From NCBI GenBank assembly GCA_964422925.1, contig CAYRDC010000003.1:120495-184494 (forward strand): a stretch of 64,000 bases of DNA, given 5' to 3'. Positions 43,528 to 52,279 of the stretch are shown here, piece by piece; the stretch's first letter is position 1; each line of letters begins with the position of its first letter. This DNA comes from CAYRDC01 sp964422925. Lineage in GTDB: Bacteria; Bacteroidota; Bacteroidia; Chitinophagales; S012-47. The position numbers and the translations under genes are program-made. The notes below the pieces were generated by a model. The model did no database searches and was not told the DNA's origin. It worked only from the letters and a program-made list of their open reading frames with translations.

Positions 43528-43766
43528 GGTTTATGAAAAATAAATATCATCGATTCCTTTATGCAAAAATTCTTTTCGAGGTTAAAAGTAGTTGGGGGTA
43601 TTCCTTGAAGGGGTGACATTTGTCAACCCATGGTATGATTTTAATCAACACCGTTAAGAACTGATTTTGTAAAGTAGATGCAAATATCTGATATTCGGTT
43701 GCATAACAGGAATTCCTTTTTTTTCAGCGCAGGTTTCTTAAATTAGAGTCATAAAACGCCATTACA

Positions 43767-45785
43767 ATGAAAAGACTTTTTACAATCCTGTTGTTAACCG
43801 TTCTTCCAAGTTTGTATTTTCAACTGAATGCACAATTAAACGGCACCTACACAATAGGCGGAACCGCACCGGATTACCTAACTTTTAACGATGCGGTTAA
43901 CGCGATGGTAAATCAGGGTATTACCGGAACCGTGATTTTCAATGTGCGGGCAGGCACATATACCGAACAAGTAACCATGCCGGAAATAGGCGGAGTCAAT
44001 GCCGGGGATACCATTGTATTTCAATCAGAAAACGGTAATCCTGCCAGTGTTATTCTCAGATATCCCGCCTCCTCTTCCATTGATAACTGGGTGCTGAACC
44101 TTGACGGAACCGATCGTATAACATTCAAAGACCTGACCATTATGGCATCAGGAACCTCCGATTATGGGAAAGTGCTGATTATAGGGAACGAATCAAAATA
44201 CGTCCGTTTTGAAAATGTAATCTTTCAAGGGAAGACCGGAACAACCAATGTGTTTACTGATAAAACCATTGTAGATGGGGAAGCCAGCTTGATTGATTCA
44301 TTCATTCACTTCAAATCCTGCCAATTTATTAACGGAAAATATGCTATAAGATATAAAAATGGAGTCAACCTGAAAATAACCGGTTGCACCTTTAATAATA
44401 CAAACAATGGTGGAACGGATTGTTATCTCACCTATAATCAATTTCTGTTTTATGCGGGTAATGTGCATATGAATGGAGGCATCAATGTATATTACTATTC
44501 CAGTCCCAATAGCAACATTATTGCCAACAATTTCATTGCCGGGAAGCTGGATTTATCTTATCTGAACGGATCTTCCGGAACGGAAACCAAAGTGGTAAAT
44601 AACATGATTATCGGCCAGGCGCATATCCGGTCTTCACGCTGGGTAAATTTTTATAACAATACAGTATACAACCCTTCGGGCGTGGCCTTGCTGGTCAACA
44701 CATACAACCAGCAGGGAAATTCGAGCAACCTGCGTATTGCCAATAATATCCTGGTTTCAGATAATAACACTGCGTTAGACCTGGAAGACCTTGTGTATAT
44801 TGATTACCTCGATTACAACTGGTACAATACCGGTGGCACTAATTTGCTTACTTTGAACAATTTCGGCTATCCGGACCTGGCAACTTGGCAAATTTCAACC
44901 GGTAGATCAGCGCATGCTGTAAATGATGCGGTGCATTTTGTTTCGAGCACTGATCTCCATATTTGTCGTGATCAGGCACCGCATCATGGCGATCCGATGG
45001 TGGGCGTTCCAGTGGACTTTGACCTTGATCCCAGAAATCTTATGAATCCAATGATGGGAGCGGATGAATATGATCCATGGCAGATTACTCCTGATCCTGC
45101 ACAAGTATGTGCCGGTGAGAATCTGACACTTTCAGTTAACAATACCACAGGCAATGATAATTTTACCTGGTCGGGTGGTGATCTGACTTCCCCGGTGTCA
45201 GGTACTTCCCTAACAGTTTCCCCAACGAGTGACCAGGATTATTTACTGGATTGGTCGGATGGAGTTTGCAGTGTTACCGACACAGTGCATGTTACGGTAT
45301 TTCCTGCTCCCAATCCCACAATTGTTGTAAATAACCATACGCTATCTTCTGACATCACGGGAGCGTCTTACCAATGGTATTTTAACGGATCGCCCATTAA
45401 CGGGGCCACTTCCCAATCCTATACGGCCACACAAAACGGTGACTATTATGTTGTAGTGATTGATACCAATGGATGCTCCGGAACTTCCAATACGGTAACC
45501 ATAAACAATGTGGGTATTCAAACACCCGATGGTTTTTACAACTTAAATATCCATCCAAATCCGGGCCCGGGTATGTATAAGGTCCAATTCACGCACTATC
45601 CTGGCATAAATACCCATCTCCGGGTCATTAACCTGGTTGGCAGAACGGTTTATGAGGAACAATTGAACGACCGGGATGGCAAGGCTGATTTTATAATAGA
45701 CCTCAGGCAGCTACCTGATGGTGTTTATTTGATGCAGTTACAAAACGGGAGTTATTCTGAAGTGATCCGGTTGGTAAAGCAATAA
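43767..45785 (+). CDS. Secreted right-handed beta-helix protein with T9SS type A domain
   Basis: A 672-residue secreted protein, signal about 1-22. Residues 30-420 show short beta-strand repeats with many Asn turns (FNNTNNGGTDCYL, NFIAGKLDLSYL, ANNILVSDNNTALDL), as in parallel beta-helices of pectin-lyase-like fold. Then an Ig-like domain pair (LSVNNTTGNDNFTWSGGDL and ASYQWYFNGSPINGATSQSY) and a type A sorting domain (NLNIHPNPGPGMYKVQF, LPDGVYLMQLQNG). No catalytic residues can be assigned; the helix may bind or cleave polysaccharides. It is monocistronic, with a terminator after it. Confidence 0.8.
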   Translation: MKRLFTILLLTVLPSLYFQLNAQLNGTYTIGGTAPDYLTFNDAVNAMVNQGITGTVIFNVRAGTYTEQVTMPEIGGVNAGDTIVFQSENGNPASVILRYPASSSIDNWVLNLDGTDRITFKDLTIMASGTSDYGKVLIIGNESKYVRFENVIFQGKTGTTNVFTDKTIVDGEASLIDSFIHFKSCQFINGKYAIRYKNGVNLKITGCTFNNTNNGGTDCYLTYNQFLFYAGNVHMNGGINVYYYSSPNSNIIANNFIAGKLDLSYLNGSSGTETKVVNNMIIGQAHIRSSRWVNFYNNTVYNPSGVALLVNTYNQQGNSSNLRIANNILVSDNNTALDLEDLVYIDYLDYNWYNTGGTNLLTLNNFGYPDLATWQISTGRSAHAVNDAVHFVSSTDLHICRDQAPHHGDPMVGVPVDFDLDPRNLMNPMMGADEYDPWQITPDPAQVCAGENLTLSVNNTTGNDNFTWSGGDLTSPVSGTSLTVSPTSDQDYLLDWSDGVCSVTDTVHVTVFPAPNPTIVVNNHTLSSDITGASYQWYFNGSPINGATSQSYTATQNGDYYVVVIDTNGCSGTSNTVTINNVGIQTPDGFYNLNIHPNPGPGMYKVQFTHYPGINTHLRVINLVGRTVYEEQLNDRDGKADFIIDLRQLPDGVYLMQLQNGSYSEVIRLVKQ

Positions 45786-45807
45786 ATTTTGGAATTCATT
45801 ATACATT

Positions 45808-45840
45808 GAATACCCGGCAGGTACCGGGTATTCTTATTTT
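45808..45840 (+). terminator. Terminator after the beta-helix gene
   Basis: GAATACCCGG (45808-45817) pairs perfectly with CCGGGTATTC (45824-45833) over a 6-base loop, followed by TTATTTT. A good intrinsic terminator in the 177-base gap before ccmE. Confidence 0.75.
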
Positions 45841-45906
45841 GGGGTGAAACCGGAAACTCTGTTTTGAAATTGATGGTTTAGCCTGTTAAACGGATGACAA
45901 ATATCA

Positions 45907-45938
45907 TTGGGGCGGTTCCGGTTAAACGGTTAACTTTG
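45907..45938 (+). promoter_or_regulatory. Promoter of the ccmE-ccmF operon
   Basis: TTGG at 45907-45910 and TAACTTTG (45931-45938) are spaced about 20 bases, matching the Bacteroidota -33/-7 pattern TTG and TAnnTTTG. The box ends 23 bases before the ATG at 45962. A direct repeat GGTTAAAC / GGTTAAC lies between the two elements. Confidence 0.55.
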
Positions 45939-45961
45939 CTTCGAAAACAAAAGCCTGACCT

Positions 45962-46354
45962 ATGAAAAAAACGCACATCATAACCTTAATCCTGCTGGCA
46001 GCCGCTTTCGCGCTCATTGTTGGCATGGTGGGGAATTATAGCAGCTACGAATCATTCTCAACAGCTGCCAATCATCCGGACCGGGAATATCATGTGGTTG
46101 GTAAGTATGTGCCCGAAAAAGGAGTGGAGTTCAATCCGGAGGAGAATGCCAATGTGTTTACCTTTTACATGGTCGACAAGGACGGGCAGGAATCCAAAGT
46201 TGTTTGTAACGGAGATGTGCCACAGCATTTTGAGCTCACTGAGCAGATTGTTGTTATAGGTAAAATGACGGAAGACGGCTTTTACGCAACCGACCTGCTC
46301 ACCAAATGTCCTTCCAAATACAAGAACCAGGACCTGACCGGCAGCGGTAGCTAA
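45962..46354 (+). CDS. ccmE: Heme chaperone CcmE, cysteine variant
   Basis: A 130-residue CcmE: membrane anchor at about 6-25, then a periplasmic beta-barrel domain (REYHVVGKYVPEKGVEFNPE, VFTFYMVDKDGQESKVVC). CcmE carries heme covalently between the membrane and the CcmF heme lyase. Most CcmE proteins bind heme through His in an HxxxY motif; here the equivalent site reads TKCPSKY, with Cys116 and Tyr120, the CxxxY variant known in archaea and some bacteria. The acceptor mechanism should therefore differ at this residue. Start is clear; ccmF begins 9 bases after the stop. Confidence 0.87.
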   Translation: MKKTHIITLILLAAAFALIVGMVGNYSSYESFSTAANHPDREYHVVGKYVPEKGVEFNPEENANVFTFYMVDKDGQESKVVCNGDVPQHFELTEQIVVIGKMTEDGFYATDLLTKCPSKYKNQDLTGSGS

Positions 46355-46363
46355 ACATTATTT

Positions 46364-49069
46364 ATGGAGATTAATTATGCGGGGGAATTATTATGGCCGG
46401 GCAGGGCAGGCCATCTGGCCTTAATTATATCCTTTGTGACCAGCCTGCTGGCATTCTTTGCTTATTGGCAGGCGCAGCGTAACCGGGAAATGCCCGCCTG
46501 GAATTCCTGGCGGTTTGTCGGTAATATCAGTTTTGGTGTTCAGGCCCTTGGCATAGTTGTAACCATGGGCTTGCTGTACTACCTCATTTTCACCCACCGC
46601 TTTGAATATGAATATGTCAGGGGCCACTCGTCAACCGATATGCCCCTGAAGTACCTGGTCAGTTGTTTCTGGGCCGGCCAGCAGGGCAGTTTCCTTTTAT
46701 GGATATTCTGGCATTCCCTGTTGGGCCTGGCGGTGATGAAATGGGTCGACAAAAAGTGGTCGGTCCCCGTTTTAGCCACTTTGTCCATCCTTCAGGTGGT
46801 CCTGATCTCCATGCTGCTGGGTATTTATATTAACCGGGGTATTGTTTTACTGGCATTGTTTCTGGCGCTCAATGCATTTTTCTGGTATTTGCTAAAAAAA
46901 TACGGGCAGGCAGGCTGGAAAAGCCTGGTTCCTGTATTGAACCTGGCAGCCATTTTCAAAACCCGGGAAAAACCCAATGCATTCTGGCTGCTGTTCTTGC
47001 TGGCATTGCCGGTAAATATTCTTGTTTTGGTAATTCTGCCAATGCATGCCAGGGAGGTAGCTGATTTCTTATCCGCCAATATTAAACTGGGGGTCGACCC
47101 GTTTGAATTGACCCGGGAAGCCTTTCCGGATAATGCATTATTCCTGATGTCCGATTATGTTACCCAGATTCGTGGCACCGGACTGAACCCTTTGCTTGAA
47201 AATTACTGGATGGTTATTCATCCGCCTACCTTATTCCTTGGATTTGCTTCCACTTCCGTACCTTTTGGGTTTTTAATGGCTTCCTTCTGGAACCGGGATT
47301 TCACCTCCTGGACGCGCCCGGTGTTTCCCTGGACCGTCTTTTCAGCCCTGATACTTGGAACCGGCATTATTATGGGTGGTCTTTGGGCCTATGAATCGCT
47401 AAGCTTCGGTGGCTTTTGGGCCTGGGATCCGGTGGAAAATGCTTCGTTTGTTCCGTGGCTTACTCTGGTGGCTGCTTTGCATACCCTGCTGATCTATATG
47501 CACAGTAAATATGCTTTGCGTTCAACCTATATCCTGATAATCATCACCTTTTTCCTGATTCTCTATTCCACCTTCCTGACCCGAAGCGGTATCCTGGGCG
47601 ACAGTTCGGTGCATTCGTTTACGGACTTGGGCATGATGGGGCAGTTAATTGTGCTTATTATAGCTTTTATCCTGCCAGCCTTGATCCTGCTGGCTGATAA
47701 CTGGAAATCCATCCCCAACCCGCAAAAAGAGGAAAAAACTTCTTCCCGGGAATTCTGGATGTTTGTTGGTTCGCTGGTATTACTGATATCTTCCATCCAG
47801 ATCACTTTTACGACTTCCATCCCCGTATTGAACAGTGTGAATACAGGCCTGGTGAACTGGTTTCCGTTTCTGGATGGATTCAAGCTGCTGGGGATAGAAA
47901 TTTTCAAAACCAATTATGCCCCGCCCCAGGATGCGGAGACGTTTTATAACAGCATTCAAGTCTGGTTCGCAATACTTATTGCCTTGTTATCAGCCTTTGT
48001 GCAGTTTCTCCGGTATAAAAAATCCGACTGGACGAAGGTTTTTAGAAAACTTGCAGCTCCATTCTTTATCAGCCTGGTGTTAACTGTTGCCATCCAACTG
48101 CCCTTGCAGGAAACTAATTTTGCGTACCTCCTGCTGCTGTTTGCCGGGTTGTTTACCCTGACTGCCAATTTGAATTATCTCCTGGTGGTTTTGAAAGGGA
48201 AAATCAGGATTGGGGGAGCTTCCGTCACGCACCTTGGGTTTGGATTGCTGCTGGCTTCAATGGTTATCACCCTGGCCAACAGCAAAATTATATCCCGGAA
48301 CACAAGCGGAATGGCCTACAGCCAGGATATGCCGGCAGAATTCAACCTCAACAACCTCAAGTTAAACCTTGGCCAGCCTGAATGGATGGAGAAATACCGG
48401 GTCACCTACACCGGGAAGGAAATCGATGGCAGAAATTATTATTACCGGATTGCCTATGACCGGATAGACACTACCAGCGGAGATACCCTTGAACATTTTG
48501 TGCTCAAACCCCACCTGCTGGACCATCCCCGTATGGGCATTGTGGTGAACCCGGCTACGAAGCATTACTGGAACCGCGACATTTTTACCCATGTGACTTC
48601 TGTCCCGCTTGACCAGTCAGGCCATGTATTGAATAAACCGACTGTAAACGGTTATAACGCAGGAATTGGAGATACTTTCTTTATCAGCAAAGGAATGGCC
48701 GTGTTCAGCGGTTTTCAGCCGGTTTCCGTTAATGACACTTTATTATCAGTCGATGCTACGGTAACTTTAATAGCCCTTGACCAGGTCCATGAGTTACACC
48801 CCAAATTTATGATAGGGAAAACCCAAACCTGGTCAGAGCCTGACAGCCTGGGCAGTATGAAAATTGCCATCAGCACCATTAACCCTGAAACCGGGGATTT
48901 TACCTTCAATGTACTCGAGCAACAAGATTGGGTAATTATGAAAGCCATTGTATTTCCCTTTATTATTCTGCTGTGGACAGGAATAGTCCTTACGATTACG
49001 GGATTCTTCATAAGTTTATTGAATCGTATCAGGGAACACCGCAGAATTGCTCCGAGTGAAAAAACCTGA
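46364..49069 (+). CDS. ccmF: Cytochrome c heme lyase CcmF/CcsA
   Basis: A 901-residue membrane protein of the CcmF family. It receives heme from CcmE and joins it to the CxxCH motifs of apocytochromes c. The tryptophan-rich heme-handling motif WAWDPVENASFVPW sits near residue 350, preceded by GTGIIMGGLWAYESL. A large periplasmic loop follows about residue 650. It is longer than typical proteobacterial CcmF (about 650 residues), in line with Bacteroidota members. CcmB/C and other partners are not in this window. The next reading frame begins within its last bases. Confidence 0.9.
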   Translation: MEINYAGELLWPGRAGHLALIISFVTSLLAFFAYWQAQRNREMPAWNSWRFVGNISFGVQALGIVVTMGLLYYLIFTHRFEYEYVRGHSSTDMPLKYLVSCFWAGQQGSFLLWIFWHSLLGLAVMKWVDKKWSVPVLATLSILQVVLISMLLGIYINRGIVLLALFLALNAFFWYLLKKYGQAGWKSLVPVLNLAAIFKTREKPNAFWLLFLLALPVNILVLVILPMHAREVADFLSANIKLGVDPFELTREAFPDNALFLMSDYVTQIRGTGLNPLLENYWMVIHPPTLFLGFASTSVPFGFLMASFWNRDFTSWTRPVFPWTVFSALILGTGIIMGGLWAYESLSFGGFWAWDPVENASFVPWLTLVAALHTLLIYMHSKYALRSTYILIIITFFLILYSTFLTRSGILGDSSVHSFTDLGMMGQLIVLIIAFILPALILLADNWKSIPNPQKEEKTSSREFWMFVGSLVLLISSIQITFTTSIPVLNSVNTGLVNWFPFLDGFKLLGIEIFKTNYAPPQDAETFYNSIQVWFAILIALLSAFVQFLRYKKSDWTKVFRKLAAPFFISLVLTVAIQLPLQETNFAYLLLLFAGLFTLTANLNYLLVVLKGKIRIGGASVTHLGFGLLLASMVITLANSKIISRNTSGMAYSQDMPAEFNLNNLKLNLGQPEWMEKYRVTYTGKEIDGRNYYYRIAYDRIDTTSGDTLEHFVLKPHLLDHPRMGIVVNPATKHYWNRDIFTHVTSVPLDQSGHVLNKPTVNGYNAGIGDTFFISKGMAVFSGFQPVSVNDTLLSVDATVTLIALDQVHELHPKFMIGKTQTWSEPDSLGSMKIAISTINPETGDFTFNVLEQQDWVIMKAIVFPFIILLWTGIVLTITGFFISLLNRIREHRRIAPSEKT

Positions 49070-49835
49070 GATCAGCATAATCGGCAGTGGCAATGTCGGG
49101 TCTCACCTGGCAAATGCCTTGTTTTATGCCGGATTTACCATACACGAAATTTACAGCCGCAGCCTGTCGCATGCCAAATCCGTGGCGATAGCGGTACAAG
49201 CCAGACCGGTAAATGATTTAACCCAGCTCGATGATCAGAGTGACCTGTATATTTTCGCCATCCCGGATGATGCGATCAAAAAGCTGGCGAATTCCGGGTT
49301 GAAATTTAGCTGTGCGGTTCATACCTCGGGTATCTTGCCTTATGATGCACTGCGTCCGGTGGCTGATCAATTTGGAAGCTTCTATCCCTTGCAAACCTTC
49401 CGGAAAGGCGAAAAGGTGAATTTCAGGGATATCTATATCAATGTCCAGGCAGGGAATAAATCAACCCTTCAATTGCTCAAAGAGCTGGCATTGACGCTAA
49501 CCGATAAAGTGGCCAGCCTGGACGACACCCAAAAATCCTGGCTGCACCTTGCAGCGGTTTTTGCCAATAATTTCAGCAACCAAATGCTGGCGATTGCTTA
49601 TGATTTGTGTTCCGGACACGAGATTCCCTGGCCGATGCTCGAGCCGCTTATCAGGCAGACCCTGGATAATGCTATGAAAGGGAATCCGGACATCTACCAA
49701 ACCGGACCGGCTGTAAGGGGCGACTTGTCCACGATTCAAAAACACCTTGCGATGCTGCCCGGAGGAAAGCAACAGGAAATATACCGCTTGTTGACGGATT
49801 ACATTATGCAAAAGCGGCAAAACCATAAGGGATGA
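49056..49835 (+). CDS. Rossmann-fold DUF2520 protein (probable dehydrogenase)
   Basis: A 259-residue protein. No in-frame ATG fits, so I chose GTG at 49056 (VKKPEISIIGSGNVGSHLA); a TTG at 49047 is an alternative. The N-terminal nucleotide-binding domain shows IIGSGNVGSHLANALFYAG. The C-terminal part is helical and corresponds to DUF2520 (SLDDTQKSWLHLAAVFANNF, cited in part as KSWLHLAAVFANNF). This fold resembles 6-phosphogluconate and pyrroline-5-carboxylate reductase-type enzymes, but the substrate is unknown. It overlaps ccmF by 14 bases and is overlapped by the next gene by four (ATGA). Confidence 0.72.
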   Translation: MKKPEISIIGSGNVGSHLANALFYAGFTIHEIYSRSLSHAKSVAIAVQARPVNDLTQLDDQSDLYIFAIPDDAIKKLANSGLKFSCAVHTSGILPYDALRPVADQFGSFYPLQTFRKGEKVNFRDIYINVQAGNKSTLQLLKELALTLTDKVASLDDTQKSWLHLAAVFANNFSNQMLAIAYDLCSGHEIPWPMLEPLIRQTLDNAMKGNPDIYQTGPAVRGDLSTIQKHLAMLPGGKQQEIYRLLTDYIMQKRQNHKG

Positions 49836-50779
49836 CACAGCTTAGATACGTTATACGCCTCATAAGAGCCCTGAACCTGGTGTTTATTGTACTGACCCAG
49901 TACTTGCTTATGTACGCGGTGGTAAAACCGGTACTACAGTTAGCCGGGATGCAGCCGGTTTTGGATCATACCGGGCTAATACTGCTGGTATTTTCCACCG
50001 CGCTCACTGCGGCTGCCGGATATGTGATCAATGATTATTTTGATGTTAAAATAGATGCCCTGAACCGGCCGGCACAAACTATTGTCGGGCGCACAGTCTC
50101 CAGGCGCATGGCTATTCTGATTCACAGCATGCTGAACATCGCTGGGGTAATTCTGGGCTTGCTGGCCGCTACGAGGGTCGGCATCTGGTTTCTTGGATTG
50201 GTACCCATGGCAGTGTCCCTGTTGCTTTGGTTTTATTCTTCCTGGCTAAAGCATAAACCATTGTGGGGCAATATATTGGTATCCTCACTTACAGCATTGG
50301 TTGTGCTGATTGTCGGGGCCTACGAGTTGATGGGGCAGTCCCTGCCTGCCCGGGAGCTCCGGATTCTTAAAGCTTATTTCTGGATTATTGCAGGCTTTGC
50401 CTTCTGGATTTCCCTGGTCAGGGAATTGGTGAAGGACCTGGAAGACATACATGGCGATGAACTGGCCGGCTCACGGACTTTTCCGGTCGTGTATGGGATT
50501 CGTAAGGCCAAATACCTGGTGATTGTTTTATCCATGGTAATGTTTGTGGCCATTGCTTATTTCTCTTCCATATTGTTTGATCCGGGACAATGGGAGATAC
50601 TATTGTATGTCGGCCTGGCCGTGGAACTGCCAATGGCTCTTATGATGGCAGTGATTTTCAGGGCCCAGACGCAACAGGATTTTCACCGGGCCAGTGGTTT
50701 ATTGAAGATTGTAATGCTCGGGGGCATTCTCGCCATGGGAATTGTACATATTCTTGCAGGGCCGCCAAACTGGATTTAA
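49832..50779 (+). CDS. UbiA-family prenyltransferase (GGGP-transferase-like)
   Basis: A 315-residue integral membrane protein with about nine helices. The two Asp-rich motifs of the UbiA family are present: NDYFDVKIDALNRP and the later DLEDIHGDELAGSRTFPVVYG (cited in part as KDLEDIHGDELAGSRTF). In Bacteroidota such proteins are usually annotated as geranylgeranylglycerol-phosphate geranylgeranyltransferase, the archaeal ether-lipid enzyme; prenylation of another acceptor is equally possible. Translationally coupled (ATGA) to the DUF2520 gene and one base from Maf, so the three are cotranscribed. Confidence 0.8.
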   Translation: MTQLRYVIRLIRALNLVFIVLTQYLLMYAVVKPVLQLAGMQPVLDHTGLILLVFSTALTAAAGYVINDYFDVKIDALNRPAQTIVGRTVSRRMAILIHSMLNIAGVILGLLAATRVGIWFLGLVPMAVSLLLWFYSSWLKHKPLWGNILVSSLTALVVLIVGAYELMGQSLPARELRILKAYFWIIAGFAFWISLVRELVKDLEDIHGDELAGSRTFPVVYGIRKAKYLVIVLSMVMFVAIAYFSSILFDPGQWEILLYVGLAVELPMALMMAVIFRAQTQQDFHRASGLLKIVMLGGILAMGIVHILAGPPNWI

Positions 50780-50780
50780 T

Positions 50781-51359
50781 ATGAAAAACCGGACCATCTT
50801 GCTTGCCTCCGGAAGCCCGAGACGCAGGGAATTGTTGGAGCTGCTCGGATATAAAGTAAAAGTTGTTCGCCCGGAGATTGATGAAACCATATTGGAAGGT
50901 ATGGATACCTATGGGAAAATGACCATCCGCCTGGCAGAAGAAAAGGGTCGTGAAGTAATGGAAAGGGCGGGGGCTGTGGATTTTCCTTTGCTCGCTGCTG
51001 ATACCATCGTAGTACTGGAAAAGGAGATTCTTGGTAAACCTGCAAACCTCGGGGAAGCCAAAGAAATGTTGCGAAAACTCAGCGACAAAACCCATGAAGT
51101 GGTTACGGGGGTGTTTATTGCGTACAAAAGGCAAAGCGAATCGTTTTCAGTAAATACCCGGGTTACCTTTGCCACGTTAAGCGAGGAAATCATTGACTAT
51201 TATGTCAATCATTATGAAGTGCTCGACAAAGCAGGCGCTTATGCCATACAGGAATGGATCGGTTTAACCGGTATACAAAAAATCGAAGGCGATTATTTTA
51301 ACGTGGTCGGTTTGCCGGTGCGGAAAGTCTTTGAAACCCTACAGCGCCTGGAGGCTTAG
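50781..51359 (+). CDS. maf: Maf-family nucleoside triphosphate pyrophosphatase
   Basis: A 192-residue cytoplasmic protein from ATG 50781. Maf proteins hydrolyse non-canonical nucleoside triphosphates to monophosphates and limit their incorporation. Motifs: LLASGSPRRRELLELLGY, LAADTIVVLEKEILGKP and DKAGAYAIQEWIG. Single base between the prenyltransferase stop and its ATG. Its TAG stop overlaps the convergent epimerase stop (TTAG shared). Confidence 0.9.
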   Translation: MKNRTILLASGSPRRRELLELLGYKVKVVRPEIDETILEGMDTYGKMTIRLAEEKGREVMERAGAVDFPLLAADTIVVLEKEILGKPANLGEAKEMLRKLSDKTHEVVTGVFIAYKRQSESFSVNTRVTFATLSEEIIDYYVNHYEVLDKAGAYAIQEWIGLTGIQKIEGDYFNVVGLPVRKVFETLQRLEA

Positions 51360-52279
51360 CGGAAAGCAAACTTGGAGGCAAAAAATTTCAGCTCTTCCTT
51401 AAGGTCCGTGTAAGTCATTGGGAAATACTTCAGGAACCGGGTGTTAGGATCGACTTCCAGGTTGCGTAGCTTTGCATGCTGGTCAACAAAGATAAATTCC
51501 AGGTCCGGGTAGATTTCTTTGATCAGCGAGGCAAGTTCCAGAATGCTGGTATTGAAATTGACCAGGTTATAGGTGTCGCTGGGAATATCCGATTCGATAA
51601 GCTGCCACATACGATTTGCCACCTTTTTGATATTCACGAAGCTGCGTTTTTGCTTCCCGGTGCCGTGAATGGATATGCGCTTGTTGAAGTTGGCTTCCAG
51701 CATGAATTTGTTGATCACGGAATCAAACCGCATGCACGGGCTGAACCCGTAGATATTGCCGCAGCGGACGATATAGGTTTTCATTTTGCTGCTCAAACGG
51801 GAAAAATGTTGTTCGCCCTGGAATTTGGAACGCCCGTAAAAAGTGTCCGGGTGGCAGGGCGACTCTTCAGAAAAAACGATATCATCCGAAGAACCATACA
51901 CCGATGTGCTGCTCAGATAAATTACTTTTTTTACATGGCTTTCTTCCAGGATGTAGCTAAGTTCTGCTGAACCCCAATGGTTTACCTGCTCCAATTGATG
52001 CGGGTCTTCATTGGAAAACGGGGTGGAGACCTTAGCGGCCAGGTGAACCACCACATCGGTTCCGTCCAGCTCTTTGCGCAGGGTCCGGCTGTCCAGGATA
52101 TCCGCCTTTACCAGCCTGATCTTGTTGGCACCATGAATTCTTTTGAAAAACAGCAGGTTGTAATTTTTCCGGCTTAAATTGTCGTATATAACGATTTCCC
52201 CGATATCCGGTTTTTCTGACAGCAGGTAAACCAATTCCGCTCCGATATATCCGGCTCCTCCGGTAATCAGTATTCTCAT
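51356..52279 (-). CDS. NAD(P)-dependent epimerase/dehydratase (extended SDR)
   Basis: A 307-residue extended short-chain dehydrogenase. NAD binding by ITGGAGYIGAELVYLL; active-site YxxxK in FYGRSKFQGE with SSTSVYG upstream carrying the Ser. The C-terminal domain keeps the sugar-nucleotide type features (RFDSVINKFMLEA). Sugar-nucleotide epimerase or dehydratase is likely; no specific substrate can be inferred. It starts with a four-base ATGA overlap with the cysH stop, so the pair is translationally coupled, an unusual partnership. Confidence 0.78.
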   Translation of the reverse strand: MRILITGGAGYIGAELVYLLSEKPDIGEIVIYDNLSRKNYNLLFFKRIHGANKIRLVKADILDSRTLRKELDGTDVVVHLAAKVSTPFSNEDPHQLEQVNHWGSAELSYILEESHVKKVIYLSSTSVYGSSDDIVFSEESPCHPDTFYGRSKFQGEQHFSRLSSKMKTYIVRCGNIYGFSPCMRFDSVINKFMLEANFNKRISIHGTGKQKRSFVNIKKVANRMWQLIESDIPSDTYNLVNFNTSILELASLIKEIYPDLEFIFVDQHAKLRNLEVDPNTRFLKYFPMTYTDLKEELKFFASKFAFR

